Assembly (NCBI GenBank): GCA_025359245.1 | Contig: JANYGW010000018.1 | Span: 1-41,545 of the forward strand | Length of the DNA stretch: 41,545 nucleotides | DNA from: Massilia sp. | GTDB lineage: Bacteria > Pseudomonadota > Gammaproteobacteria > Burkholderiales > Burkholderiaceae_D | Direction of reading: 5' to 3' | In this document: one piece after another, positions 22,247-31,760 of the stretch | Numbering within the stretch: the first letter of the stretch is position 1 | Layout: every line of letters starts with the position of its first letter | Translations under genes and position numbers: made by a program | Notes under the pieces: generated by a model | The model's input: only the letters and a program-made list of their open reading frames with translations | Database searches by the model: none | Told to the model about the DNA's origin: nothing

Positions 22247-24391
22247 CTATGCCACCAAAGGTCCTGCCTTCTGGCCGATGCGCGCCAGCGACGGCGCGCG
22301 CTGCTCGGGCTCGAACGAGGCGAGCGTCTTGAGCATGGCCTCGAATTCGCCGATCGGCACCGGCTTGCCGAACAGGTAGCCCTGGAAATCGGTGCAGCCC
22401 ATCTCGAGCAGCAGATCGCGCTGCTCCTCCGTTTCGACCCCTTCGGCAATCACATTCATGTTCAGGTTGTGCGCCATCGCGATGATGGTGCGCACGATCG
22501 CCTGGTCGCTGCTGCCGCTGGCCAGGTCGTGCACGAACGAGCGGTCGATCTTGATCTGATTGATCGGCAGCCGCTTCAGGTACTGCAGGCAGGAATAGCC
22601 GGTGCCGAAGTCGTCCAGCGAGAAGCCGACCCCGAGCGCGCGCAGGGCGCCCATGATGGCGATCACCTCGTCCACGTTCTTGAGCAGCATGCTTTCGGTG
22701 ATTTCCAGCTTCAGCAGCGCCGGGTTGATCGCATGGCGCTGCGCGATCTTGCGCACCTGGTCGACGAAATCGGGCTGGGTAAACTGGCGCGCGCTCACGT
22801 TCACGGCCAGCACCAGGTCGCGCATCAGCGGTTCGCCCTGCCATTGGCGCAACTGGTCGCAGGCCGTGTCGAGCACCCAGTGGCCGATCGGCAGGATCAA
22901 GCCGGTCGCTTCGATCATCGGAATGAAGTCGGCCGGCATCACCAGTCCCCGTTCGGGATGCTGCCAGCGGATCAGCGCCTCGGCGCCCAGCGGACGGCAG
23001 TTTTCATCGACCTGGACCTGGTAGTGCAGGCGCAATTGCTGGCGCTCGATCGCCACGAACAGCTGGCTTTCCATTTTCAGCTTCTCGTGCGCGCCGTGGT
23101 TCATCGCCGGCGAAAAGAAGCGGAAGCCATTGCCGCCGTCCGACTTGGCGAAGTACTTCGACGTGTCGGCGTTCTTCATCAGGTCGTCCATGTGGTCGGC
23201 ATTGTCCGGGTACAGGGCGATGCCGATGCTGGTCGACGTGTGCAGCGTATGGGTGCCGATATCGAATGGCAAACTGAGTTGGAAATTGAGCTTCTTGGCC
23301 ACCGCGATCGCATCCTGCAGGATGTCCGAGCCGCGCAGGATGACGACGAACTCGTCGCCGCCCAGGCGCGCCACCACGTCGTAGTCGCGGATGCTGGCCT
23401 TGAGGCGGCCCGCGACCTGGATCAGCAGCTCGTCGCCCACCGTATGGCCGAGCGTGTCGTTGACGTTCTTGAAGCGGTCCAGGTCGAGAAACATCACGGC
23501 CAGCTGCTCCGAACGGCGCTTGGCGATCAGGATCGATTGGGCCAAAAAAGTTTGCAGGTGCAGCCGGTTCGGCAAGCCGGTCAGCACATCATGGTGCGCC
23601 AGGTGCGCCACGCGCTGCTCGGACTCCTTGTAGCTGCTGATGTCGATGAAATTGGCGAGGAAAAATTCGACATCGCCGAGCTTGTCGCGCACCACCGAAA
23701 TGGTCATGAAGCGCGGATGGACGCTGCCATCCTTGCAGCGCTGCCACAACTCGCCCTGCCACCAGCCGTCCTTGAGAATGGTGTCCCACATCAGCTTGTA
23801 TTCTTGCCGGGTGTTCTTGCCCGACGAGAGCAGACGGGGATTCTTGCCCATCACTTCGGTCTTGTCGAAGCCGGTCAGGTTGATGAAGGCGGCATTGACA
23901 TCGACGATGTTGTTGTTGGTGTCGGTGATCAGCATCGCTTCGCCGCTGAAATTGAATACATGGCCGGCCAGGCGCAGCTTGCTGCGCTCCTCGTTGCGCT
24001 GGATCAGGTTGCGCACGCGCACGATCAGCGTTTCGTGGAAAATCGGCTTGACCAGGTAATCGTCGGCGCCCAGGTTCAGCCCGGCCAGCTGGTTTTGTTC
24101 GGACATGTCGGCGCTCACCAGGATCACCGGAATGTCGCAGGTGGACGGGTCGGCGCGCATGCGGCGCAGCACGTCGATGCCGCTCATGCCGGGCATCTTG
24201 ACATCGAGCACCACCAGTTTCGGCAACTCGGCCTGATCCTTGAACAGCGCCAGCGCGGACGCGCCCGTGGTGGCCGTCTTGAGGCGAAACTCGGCCTTCA
24301 GCGCCGACACCATCACGTGCAGATTGGCCGGCAGGTCGTCGACCAGCAGGATCAGCATTTTATCGCCGGGCGGGGAATGGACAGTACTCAT
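22247..24391 (-). CDS. Response regulator with PAS, GGDEF and EAL domains
   Basis: A 714-residue cytoplasmic cyclic di-GMP regulator. Order: receiver domain (about 12-130, phosphorylated Asp D63 in VVLDVKMPGMSG, Lys K115 in DYLVKPI), PAS domain (about 140-255), GGDEF domain (motif GGDEF at 344-348, inhibitory RDYD at 335-338), and EAL domain (EAL at 471-473). Later EAL signatures are VNVSARQF, EITESML, DDFGTGYSCLQYL, QIKIDRSFV, AEGVETEEQ and FQGYLFGKP. Both catalytic motifs look intact. The start overlaps the stop of the hybrid kinase by one base (TGATG), so the kinase's phosphorelay is the obvious input: phosphorylation should switch synthesis or breakdown of cyclic di-GMP. It is 80 bases upstream of the oxidase gene. 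Confidence 0.93.
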   Translation of the reverse strand: MSTVHSPPGDKMLILLVDDLPANLHVMVSALKAEFRLKTATTGASALALFKDQAELPKLVVLDVKMPGMSGIDVLRRMRADPSTCDIPVILVSADMSEQNQLAGLNLGADDYLVKPIFHETLIVRVRNLIQRNEERSKLRLAGHVFNFSGEAMLITDTNNNIVDVNAAFINLTGFDKTEVMGKNPRLLSSGKNTRQEYKLMWDTILKDGWWQGELWQRCKDGSVHPRFMTISVVRDKLGDVEFFLANFIDISSYKESEQRVAHLAHHDVLTGLPNRLHLQTFLAQSILIAKRRSEQLAVMFLDLDRFKNVNDTLGHTVGDELLIQVAGRLKASIRDYDVVARLGGDEFVVILRGSDILQDAIAVAKKLNFQLSLPFDIGTHTLHTSTSIGIALYPDNADHMDDLMKNADTSKYFAKSDGGNGFRFFSPAMNHGAHEKLKMESQLFVAIERQQLRLHYQVQVDENCRPLGAEALIRWQHPERGLVMPADFIPMIEATGLILPIGHWVLDTACDQLRQWQGEPLMRDLVLAVNVSARQFTQPDFVDQVRKIAQRHAINPALLKLEITESMLLKNVDEVIAIMGALRALGVGFSLDDFGTGYSCLQYLKRLPINQIKIDRSFVHDLASGSSDQAIVRTIIAMAHNLNMNVIAEGVETEEQRDLLLEMGCTDFQGYLFGKPVPIGEFEAMLKTLASFEPEQRAPSLARIGQKAGPLVA

Positions 24392-27300
24392 CAGTGCTCC
24401 TGATACTTGGCTTTGAGCACGGCGAAGGTCGCCAACGCATCGGCATGTTCGAAGCGGTCGAAATGGTATTGCAGTTCGCGCAGCAGGGGCGAACCGGGCA
24501 GGTTCGCATCGACCAGGTGCTGGCAGGCCGCCAGCAGCGCATCGGGGATGATCTCCTGGCTGGCAATGTAGGGTTCGAGCGAACGCAGCATCTCCTCGAG
24601 CGACAGCACGCCGCCGGTTTCCAGCTGGGGCCGCCCGGGCGCCGTGTAGCCGGCGATCTGGATATCCATCTGCACCAGCGTCAGGGCCAGCGTCGTTTCA
24701 AAGGCGGAGCGCGAGGCCAGCGGCGCGGCCGCCATCAGCTCGTCGAGCAGGCGGCGGCAGGCTTCGGCCAGGGCGATCGCGCTGAGGTTGGCGCCGATGC
24801 CCTTGACCGAATGGATCAGGTCGATGGCGTCGTCGGTGCTGCCTTCATTCAGCAGCGCATTCAGGCGCGGAATCAGGTTGCGGTAACTGTCGACAAAATT
24901 GCACAGCAGCCGTTGCTGCAGCACCCGGTCGCCATCGAGCCTGCGCAAACCCTGCACCAGTTCCAGGATCGGTTCGCCGGCCTGCAGCGCCAGCGGCGGC
25001 GCGCCCGGCCGTTCGATGGCGCCGCGCGTGTAGGTGCTGAGCACCTTGACGATGTCTTCCGGCTCGACCGGCTTGGGGATGAAATCGACCATGCCGATCG
25101 CCCGGCAGCGCTCGCGGTCTTCGGCCATCACGGCGGCGGTCATGGCGACGATCGGCAGGTTCTTGCCCTGCGGCAGCTCGCGGATCCGGCGCGTGGCCTC
25201 GATGCCGCCCATGACCGGCATGTGCAAGTCCATCAGCACCAGGTCGAAGGTCTGCTGCTGCACCAGCTCGACCGCTTCGCTGCCGTGCGAGGCGATGGTC
25301 AGCGTGGCGCCGCGCTTGCGGATGATGCTGGCGGCCACTTCCTGGTTCAACTCGTTGTCCTCGACCAGCAGCACGCGCACACCGTCGAAGCGCTGCATGC
25401 TCGGTTCGACGACTTTACGCGAGGAGCTGGCGACTTTCCCGTGCAGCAAAGCGTCAAACAGCAGCGACGGTATCACCGGCTTGGTCAGCACGCCGGTGAT
25501 GAACGCCGCTTCGGGCTGCTGCAGCAGGGTGGGCTTGTTGTGCGCCGTAACCATCAGGATCGGCAGCGGCGGGGAGCGTCCGTTCGACTTTTCCTGCTCG
25601 CGCAACTCGGCCGCCACCGCCAGTCCGCTCATGCCGGGCATGTGCCAGTCGAGCAGCATCGAATAGAAAGGGCGTCCGATGCGGTGCGCTTCGGCCACAT
25701 GGGACAGCGCGTCCGGTCCGTTCTCGGCCTCGACCACTTCCATGCCCCAGGCCTTGAGCAGCAGCGACAGGATGTGGCGCGAATTGGACTGGTCGTCCAC
25801 CACCAGCACCCGCTTGCTGCGCATTTGCTGCAGCTCGCGCCCCACGTGGGTCACATTGCCGATATCCTCGGGCGCGATTCCAGCCACGATGGTGAAGGCG
25901 ATATTGGTGCCCTTGCCGGGTACGCTGTCGAGCGTGACCTGGCCGCCCAGCAGGCCGACCAGCTTCTTGACGATGGCCAGCCCGAGCCCGCTGCCGCCGA
26001 ACTTGCGCGTGGTGCTCGAATCGGCCTGCGAGAATGGCTGGAACAGCACGCCGACCTGGTCCGGCTCGATGCCGATCCCGGTATCGCTCACATTGAAGCG
26101 CAGCGTGATCGTGTCCTCGCCGCGGTGCGCGACCTGGACCCCGATGTGGATCTCGCCGCGCTCGGTGAACTTGATCGCGTTGCCAACCAGGTTGTTGAGG
26201 ACCTGAACCAGGCGGAACGGATCGCTCATTACCAGCAGCGGCGCGTCGTTGTCGATGTCGAGGGTCAGCTTGAGGCCCTTGTCTTCAGCCTGCAGGCCAA
26301 GCAGCTCGGCCACTTCGAGCAGCACCGCCTCGACCCGCATCGGTATCAGTTCGATCGTCAGGCGTCCCGCTTCGATGCGCGAAAAGTCGAGGATATCGTC
26401 GATGATGCGCACCAGCGCCCTGCCCGACCGGCTGACCTTGTCGAGCTGCTCGCGCTGTTCCGGCTTCAGGTCCGATTCCATGACGATGCGCGTCAGGCCG
26501 AGGATCGCGTTCATCGGGGTGCGGATCTCATGGCTCATATTGGCCAGGAATTGCGACTTGGCGAGCAAGGCCGCTTGCGCCGTTTCCTCGGCCTGCTTGC
26601 GGGCCGAGATGTCGGTGCCGATCAGCAGATAGCCGATGATGGTGTTCTGGGCGTCGCGCAGCGCGGTGACCGACACCACGGCCGGAAAGCGGCTGCCGTC
26701 GCGCCGGATGTAGGTCAGCTCGTAGATATCCTCGATCCCGCGCGAAGCCTTGAACACCAGCGCCTCAAAGCCTGGCGTAATCGGCGTGCCCAACTCGACG
26801 CTCAGCGCCTTGGCGCGGGCCACCACTTCGAGCGGGTCGGAAATGTCGGCCGGCGTGATCTTGTTCATCACTTCGGCGGCGGTGTAGCCCAGCATGCGCT
26901 CGGCGCCGACGTTGAAAATCTGGATCACGCCCTTGGCATCGGTGGCGATACTGGAGAAGTTGGCGCTGTTGAAAATCGCGCTTTGCAGGGCCCCCGCCTT
27001 GAGCAGCGCTTCCTCGGCCTGTTTGCGGGCCGTGTTGTCGGTCCCGATCAGCAGGTAGCCGATGATGATGTCCTGGTCGTCGCGCAGCGCGGTGACCGAC
27101 ACGGTAGCGGGAAAGCGGCTGCCGTTCTTGCGAAAGAAGGTCAGCTCGTAAATGTCCTCGATGCCGCGCGAGGCCTTCAGCGCCAGCGCATCGAAGCCGG
27201 GCATGACCGGGGTGTTCAGTTCCTGGCTCAAGGCCTTGGCACGGGCGACCAGTTCCTGCGGATCAGACAGGTCCGCCAACATGATCTGATTGACCACGTC

Positions 27301-27510
27301 GGCCGCCGCGTGGCCCAGCATGCGTTCGGCGCCGGCATTGAAAATCTGGATCAGGCCGCGCGCATCGGTGGCGATACTGGAGAAATTGGCGCTGTTGAAA
27401 ACGGCGCTCTGCAAGGCACTGGCCTTCAGGCGCGCCTCCTGGCATCCGATTTCAGAGTCGCGCTCGGACGATCCTGCTGCGTCGTTCGGCATGACGGGGG
27501 AATTTGGCAT
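24391..27510 (-). CDS. Hybrid sensor histidine kinase: PAS-PAS-HisKA-HATPase-REC-REC-Hpt
   Basis: A 1039-residue phosphorelay kinase with no membrane segment, so a cytoplasmic sensor. Two near-duplicate PAS domains (about 32-173 and 174-315) are followed by HisKA with H327 in FLANMSHEIRTPMNAIL. The ATP-binding domain has the N box LNNLVGNAIKF, the G1 box DTGIGI and the G2 box KFGGSGLGLAI. Then come two receivers, D621 (MLLDWHMPGMSG, K677) and D761 (LVLMDLHMPVMGG, K813), and an Hpt domain with H900 in DLIHSVKGIGANLS. All phosphotransfer residues are present, allowing a full His-Asp-His relay to the coupled regulator downstream. Just before the ATG is GAGGTCCTCC, where the ribosome site lies within a palindrome. 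Signal sensed by the PAS domains is unknown. Confidence 0.94.
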   Translation of the reverse strand: MPNSPVMPNDAAGSSERDSEIGCQEARLKASALQSAVFNSANFSSIATDARGLIQIFNAGAERMLGHAAADVVNQIMLADLSDPQELVARAKALSQELNTPVMPGFDALALKASRGIEDIYELTFFRKNGSRFPATVSVTALRDDQDIIIGYLLIGTDNTARKQAEEALLKAGALQSAIFNSANFSSIATDAKGVIQIFNVGAERMLGYTAAEVMNKITPADISDPLEVVARAKALSVELGTPITPGFEALVFKASRGIEDIYELTYIRRDGSRFPAVVSVTALRDAQNTIIGYLLIGTDISARKQAEETAQAALLAKSQFLANMSHEIRTPMNAILGLTRIVMESDLKPEQREQLDKVSRSGRALVRIIDDILDFSRIEAGRLTIELIPMRVEAVLLEVAELLGLQAEDKGLKLTLDIDNDAPLLVMSDPFRLVQVLNNLVGNAIKFTERGEIHIGVQVAHRGEDTITLRFNVSDTGIGIEPDQVGVLFQPFSQADSSTTRKFGGSGLGLAIVKKLVGLLGGQVTLDSVPGKGTNIAFTIVAGIAPEDIGNVTHVGRELQQMRSKRVLVVDDQSNSRHILSLLLKAWGMEVVEAENGPDALSHVAEAHRIGRPFYSMLLDWHMPGMSGLAVAAELREQEKSNGRSPPLPILMVTAHNKPTLLQQPEAAFITGVLTKPVIPSLLFDALLHGKVASSSRKVVEPSMQRFDGVRVLLVEDNELNQEVAASIIRKRGATLTIASHGSEAVELVQQQTFDLVLMDLHMPVMGGIEATRRIRELPQGKNLPIVAMTAAVMAEDRERCRAIGMVDFIPKPVEPEDIVKVLSTYTRGAIERPGAPPLALQAGEPILELVQGLRRLDGDRVLQQRLLCNFVDSYRNLIPRLNALLNEGSTDDAIDLIHSVKGIGANLSAIALAEACRRLLDELMAAAPLASRSAFETTLALTLVQMDIQIAGYTAPGRPQLETGGVLSLEEMLRSLEPYIASQEIIPDALLAACQHLVDANLPGSPLLRELQYHFDRFEHADALATFAVLKAKYQEH
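26566..27417 (-). repeat. Tandem duplication of a PAS domain inside the hybrid kinase gene
   Basis: Two adjoining 426-base units (26992-27417 and 26566-26991) encode PAS domains of 142 residues. Both begin ALQSA[V/I]FNSANFSSIATDA and both contain KASRGIEDIYELT and the IIGYLLIGTD region. About three quarters or more of positions are identical by eye, with most changes conservative. This is an intragenic tandem duplication. Confidence 0.9.
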
Positions 27511-27838
27511 GGAGGACCTCTACAATGGACTGCACGTGCGCCGCCAAATACGGACTGATCGAAACCGTTCCGGCCGGCGCAACCCGGAGGCGCGCAAGGA
27601 ACGATAGATCAAGGTACTCCGTGCGTACGAGCCGATCTGTACGGAAGCGCACATAGATTGACCGCAAGAAATGGTAGGCTGACAGATAAAAACCAAGTGT
27701 TGGTGGCGTTTTGCACATATTGACCGTCCTGCGACGCACAGACGCCGTCGGCGACGCACGTAAAAAAAACCGCCAGGGCTTGCGCGCTGGCGGTTACTTT
27801 TTATTCCATGCGGCAGGCCGTCCGTGTCCGGCAACGCA
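27511..27838. other. 328-base gap between the hybrid kinase and the M48 protease
   Basis: No supported gene. It holds the kinase promoter region (not resolved) and, at 27762-27801, the terminator of the M48 gene. A 95-residue open frame overlapping the kinase start has no ribosome site and no family resemblance. Confidence 0.6.
27762..27801 (-). terminator. Rho-independent terminator of the M48 protease gene
   Basis: On the minus strand CCGCCAG (27793-27787) pairs with CTGGCGG (27776-27770), extended by AA/TT, and is followed by a run of eight T (27769-27762). It lies about 40 bases after the M48 stop. Loop and stem are very similar to the terminator at 29413. Confidence 0.88.
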
Positions 27839-29290
27839 TTATTGCCTCCGTGCTGTGTTGCGCCATTCGTGTTCTGCCCGCGTCAGTGCCTGTTCGACGG
27901 ATGTCAAATCCATCACGAGCATCGCCGATGACGCGTCCAGATCAAGCGCAAAGGCATGTTCCTTCAGGTCATCAAAGGATAGTCCCAGCGCCTCGATCCG
28001 GGCGCCGGTCGGAGGGTGGGTATCGCTGGGATGGGGAATCGGTGCGGCAACATCGGTGTTCAGACAGTCTCGCTGGGGAACAGAACTAGCGAGCTCCGCA
28101 TACACGCTGCTCACGTTGTCATGGATCCGATCCCGATAAGGCGTGGGGACTTTTCTATCAACGATGTCGCTCCATAACGACGTCCACAGTGGACGAAAGG
28201 CGCCAACCTTCAGCAAGGCCATTGCCATATCTTGTGCCGATGAAACGGATGCGCCCACCCTGTCTGCGACGAATTCCCGCTCTCGTCCAAACGCCTTCTC
28301 GGCCCGCTCGAATTGTTCCATGAAAAAAGACAAGATGACGGCCGCCGGCAGCAGAGCAAGCGAGGGACCGGAACTACTCTGGCTCGTGTAATGCAGGGCG
28401 CCCAGGGCTTGGGACGTACCCGCATAAATCGGATAGAAGCTGAGGCTGAATTTCGTGTCCTCGCCGCTGAAGTGGCCGAGCTCGTGACCGACCACGGACG
28501 CCAATTCATCGATTGACAGCATGCGCATGAGCGGCAAGGACAAATACAGCGTTTCCCCGGTTTGTCTGTCGTCAGTGGGAAACGGCGTCACGTCAGCGGA
28601 CGTCACATAGAAATTCGGTTCCAGGCCAACGACGATATTGTCCGGCGGCGCGGCCCCGACCCGCTGAGCCAGCTTGCTTACGAATTCCCACAGCCGCGGT
28701 TGCATGGCAGGTGACACCGCTTTCCCAAGGATGGTGACGGATTCAACCTTGGAAATGGACATGCCTTCGCTGATCATGAAAAGCGAACCCAATACCGCCG
28801 AAACCAGGATGCCGCCGATCAGAATGAAATGGACGCTGCCGACCGCGGTCACTTCAAATATGTAGGCGGCGTAGGTCGCGATGAGCCCCTGGACAAGAAT
28901 ATGCCCGAACAAGACCAGGAGTATCACCTTGATCGCTGGCGCGAAGATGAAAAGGAGCATGTTTCGGTTGATCGACGCCAGGCGCCCGAGGATAAAAATG
29001 AACAGCAGCAGACCGAAGCCAACGCCGAGCGCGATCAGGCTGGCTTTCTGCAGCAACACAACATGGGCCTGCGTGTGACATGGCGAAAGGGATGCACCCG
29101 CGCCGGAACTGCACAGCTTTTGGAAGCTGATTTTCCCGGCGGCGATTGCGCTGGCTCCCTCGCTGCCAAATTTGGCGACAACGGCGCTGCGCCATCCCTC
29201 TTGAAGTTCATGCTCCACGTAATTGCCAACTGACCAGCCAGCCACTGGAATCGCGGCGACCAATAGAATTACCATGATGAAGCGCTTCAT
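27839..29290 (-). CDS. Membrane-bound M48-family metalloprotease
   Basis: A 483-residue zinc protease. Membrane segments: about 3-21, 79-101, 111-145 (long, perhaps two) and 150-172. The loop between the first two carries C60 and C71, possibly a disulfide. The catalytic domain carries HELGH at 269-273 (SVVGHELGHFSGED) and the third zinc ligand E339 in REREFVADRVGAS, as in Ste24/HtpX-like peptidases; a hydrophobic segment at about 311-324 lies between the two. The last 80 residues include the typical HPSDTHPPTGARIEALG. Start: GGAG five bases before the ATG at 29290; upstream open frame lacks support. It has no close neighbours and is enclosed by two terminators. Codon use seems less GC-rich than the flanks, suggesting acquisition. 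Likely role: membrane protein quality control (inference). Confidence 0.88.
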   Translation of the reverse strand: MKRFIMVILLVAAIPVAGWSVGNYVEHELQEGWRSAVVAKFGSEGASAIAAGKISFQKLCSSGAGASLSPCHTQAHVVLLQKASLIALGVGFGLLLFIFILGRLASINRNMLLFIFAPAIKVILLVLFGHILVQGLIATYAAYIFEVTAVGSVHFILIGGILVSAVLGSLFMISEGMSISKVESVTILGKAVSPAMQPRLWEFVSKLAQRVGAAPPDNIVVGLEPNFYVTSADVTPFPTDDRQTGETLYLSLPLMRMLSIDELASVVGHELGHFSGEDTKFSLSFYPIYAGTSQALGALHYTSQSSSGPSLALLPAAVILSFFMEQFERAEKAFGREREFVADRVGASVSSAQDMAMALLKVGAFRPLWTSLWSDIVDRKVPTPYRDRIHDNVSSVYAELASSVPQRDCLNTDVAAPIPHPSDTHPPTGARIEALGLSFDDLKEHAFALDLDASSAMLVMDLTSVEQALTRAEHEWRNTARRQ

Positions 29291-29412
29291 TCGTTCTCCA
29301 ATGTGCTCCACCCCGTCGGCGTGGTGGAGAATCATAACCGATGCCAACACGTCATCGTTGAGAGAATGATTACTACACAACTTTCGTACCGCGAGCTCGC
29401 TTGTCGAAACGC

Positions 29413-29451
29413 AAAAAAAAACCGCCGGGCTTGCGCGCCGGCGGTTTTTTT
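29413..29451. terminator. Bidirectional terminator, end of rpsO-pnp
   Basis: CCGCCGG (29422-29428) and CCGGCGG (29438-29444) form the stem, with A-tract before and seven T after it. It lies 20 bases after the pnp stop on the minus strand. It is close in sequence to the terminator at 27762. Confidence 0.9.
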
Positions 29452-29472
29452 GCAGGCCGAAGCCTGGAATGC

Positions 29473-31599
29473 TTACTGCGCTATCGGCATCGCTGCTTCA
29501 GCACCTTCGGCAGCCTTCATCGACAGCTTGAGGCGGCCGCGGTCGTCGGTCTCGAGGACCTTGACGCGCACTGCCTGGCCTTCTTTCAGGTAGTCGGCAA
29601 CGGCGTTGACACGCTCGTTGGCGATCTGCGAGATGTGCAGCAGGCCGTCCTTGCCTGGCATGACCTGGACGATCGCGCCGAAGTCGAGCAGCTTGAGCAC
29701 GACGCCGTCGTAGGTCTTGCCTACTTCGACCGACGCGGTCAGTTCTTCGATGCGGCGCTTGGCTTCCTGGCCGGCGGCAGCGTCGACGGAAGCGATGGTG
29801 ACCACGCCTTCGTCGCTGATGTCGATCTGGGTGCCGGTCTCTTCGGTCAGCGCGCGAATGACTGCGCCGCCCTTGCCGATGACATCACGGATCTTCTCTG
29901 GATTGATCTTGATGGTGATCAGGCGCGGTGCGAAGTCCGACAGTTCGGTCTTCACGTGCGGCATGGCCTTTTGCATTTCGCCCAGGATGTGGTGGCGCGC
30001 TTCCTTCGCTTGCGCCAGTGCCACTTGCATGATCTCCTTGGTGATGCCCATGATCTTGATGTCCATCTGCAGCGCGGTAATGCCGTCAGGCGTACCAGCA
30101 ACCTTGAAGTCCATGTCGCCCAGGTGATCTTCGTCGCCCAGGATATCGGTCAGCACGGCGAACTTGCCGCCGTCCTTGATCAGGCCCATCGCGATGCCGG
30201 CCACGTGCGCCTTCATCGGAACGCCGGCGTCCATCAGTGCCAGGCAGCCGCCGCACACCGACGCCATCGACGAGGAACCGTTCGATTCGGTGATTTCCGA
30301 CACCAGGCGCACCGAGTAGCTGAAGTCTTCAGCGTTCGGCAGCGCGGCGATCAGCGCGCGCTTGGCCAGGCGGCCGTGGCCGATTTCGCGGCGTTTCGGG
30401 GTACCGACACGGCCGGTTTCGCCGGTGGCGAACGGAGGCATGTTGTAGTGCATCATGAACGAGTCGGTGTACTCGCCCATCAGCGCGTCGATCTTCTGGC
30501 TGTCGCGCGCGGTGCCCAGCGTAGCGACGACCAGCGCTTGCGTTTCGCCGCGCGTGAACAGGGCCGAACCGTGGGTGCGCGGCAGGATGCTGGTGCGGAT
30601 CGCAATCGGACGCACGGTGCGGGTGTCGCGCCCGTCGATGCGTGGCTCGCCCGACAGGATCTGCGTACGCACGACTTTGGCTTCGATGTCGAACAGGATG
30701 TTGCCCACTTCGGAGCTGTCCGGCGCGTTGGCGCCGATCGATGCGGCTTCAGCGGCCAGCGCGGCGTTCACTTCCGAGAACGCGGTCTTCAGCTTGGCGG
30801 TGCGGGCTTGCTTGTCACGGGTCTGGTAAGCATCGGCGATCTTGGCGTCGGCGAAATGCTTGACGCGGGCGATCAGCGGCTCGTTCTTGGCCGGTGGATT
30901 CCACTCGACTTCCGGCTTGCCGCCGTCGCGCACCAGTTCATGGATCGCGTCGATGACTGCTTTCATCTGGTCGTGGCCGAAAACGACGGCGCCGAGCATG
31001 ATTTCTTCGGACAGCTGCTTGGCTTCCGATTCGACCATCAGCACGGCCGTTTCGGTACCGGCGACCACCAGGTCCATCTCGGACGTCTTGAGCTGAGTGG
31101 TGGTCGGGTTCAGGATGTACTGGCCGTTGGCGTAGCCGACGCGCGCAGCGCCGACCGGGCCGCTGAAAGGCACGCCCGACACGCACAGGGCGGCCGATGC
31201 GCCGATCATGGCGGCGATGTCCGGATCGATCTCAGGATTGACCGACAGCACGTGGATGATGACCTGCACTTCGTTCAGGTAGCCTTCCGGGAACAGCGGA
31301 CGGATCGGACGATCGATCAGGCGGCTGGTCAGGGTTTCCTTTTCGGACGGACGGCCTTCGCGCTTGAAGAAGCCGCCCGGGATTTTACCGGCGGCGTACG
31401 TTTTCTCGACGTAATCGACGGTCAGCGGGAAGAAGTCCTGGCCCGGCTTGGCATCTTTACGTGCAACCACGGTCGCCAGGACCACGGTGTCTTCGATCGA
31501 GACCAGAACGGCGCCAGAGGCTTGACGGGCGATTTCGCCGGTTTCCAGGGTCACTTGGTGTTGGCCGTACTGGAAGGTTTTCGTAACTTTATTAAACAT
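29473..31599 (-). CDS. pnp: Polyribonucleotide nucleotidyltransferase (PNPase)
   Basis: A 708-residue 3'-5' phosphorolytic exoribonuclease of the RNA degradosome, cytoplasmic. Normal length and order: two RNase PH-like cores, the second with [17 protein letters not shown] and the metal-binding [16 protein letters not shown]; the KH domain with [25 protein letters not shown]; and an S1 domain starting [34 protein letters not shown]. Start at 31599 is preceded by AAGGGATG. It follows rpsO on the same strand with a hairpin between them, as in many proteobacteria, where PNPase represses its own message through its leader. Confidence 0.98.
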   Translation of the reverse strand: MFNKVTKTFQYGQHQVTLETGEIARQASGAVLVSIEDTVVLATVVARKDAKPGQDFFPLTVDYVEKTYAAGKIPGGFFKREGRPSEKETLTSRLIDRPIRPLFPEGYLNEVQVIIHVLSVNPEIDPDIAAMIGASAALCVSGVPFSGPVGAARVGYANGQYILNPTTTQLKTSEMDLVVAGTETAVLMVESEAKQLSEEIMLGAVVFGHDQMKAVIDAIHELVRDGGKPEVEWNPPAKNEPLIARVKHFADAKIADAYQTRDKQARTAKLKTAFSEVNAALAAEAASIGANAPDSSEVGNILFDIEAKVVRTQILSGEPRIDGRDTRTVRPIAIRTSILPRTHGSALFTRGETQALVVATLGTARDSQKIDALMGEYTDSFMMHYNMPPFATGETGRVGTPKRREIGHGRLAKRALIAALPNAEDFSYSVRLVSEITESNGSSSMASVCGGCLALMDAGVPMKAHVAGIAMGLIKDGGKFAVLTDILGDEDHLGDMDFKVAGTPDGITALQMDIKIMGITKEIMQVALAQAKEARHHILGEMQKAMPHVKTELSDFAPRLITIKINPEKIRDVIGKGGAVIRALTEETGTQIDISDEGVVTIASVDAAAGQEAKRRIEELTASVEVGKTYDGVVLKLLDFGAIVQVMPGKDGLLHISQIANERVNAVADYLKEGQAVRVKVLETDDRGRLKLSMKAAEGAEAAMPIAQ

Positions 31600-31702
31600 G
31601 GGTCATCCCTTTCTAATTGCCGACAGATTTTCAGGGGCTGTCGTTCACCTCACCACAGGCAACACTTCTTGCCTTTACTACACAAACCGGCCTTACAATG
31701 CA

Positions 31703-31735
31703 AAATGCCCGCGTCAGCAAGCTGCGCAGGCATTT
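31703..31735 (-). terminator. Hairpin between rpsO and pnp (terminator / processing site)
   Basis: On the minus strand AAATGCCTGCG (31735-31725) pairs with CGCGGGCATTT (31713-31703), an 11-bp stem with one G-U pair, 25 bases after the rpsO stop. It matches the place of the rpsO t1 terminator in E. coli, which is partly read through into pnp. The T-tract is short (TTTTG). Confidence 0.72.
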
Positions 31736-31760
31736 CGTTTTCAACTTGGAATCGCAAGAA

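Noticed and set aside
20751..22844. Long 697-residue version of the FAD oxidase
   Set aside because: Its first 225 residues are a frameshifted reading of the EAL domain of the upstream gene; the oxidase homology starts at MNQSMPF (22166).
24394..27558. 1054-residue plus-strand open frame opposite the hybrid kinase
   Set aside because: Antisense shadow in GC-rich DNA: low-complexity, Asp/His/Arg/Gln-rich translation with no domain, while the minus strand encodes a complete kinase.
27452..27739. 95-residue open frame at the kinase start
   Set aside because: Overlaps the kinase coding region in another frame, no ribosome site, no family resemblance.
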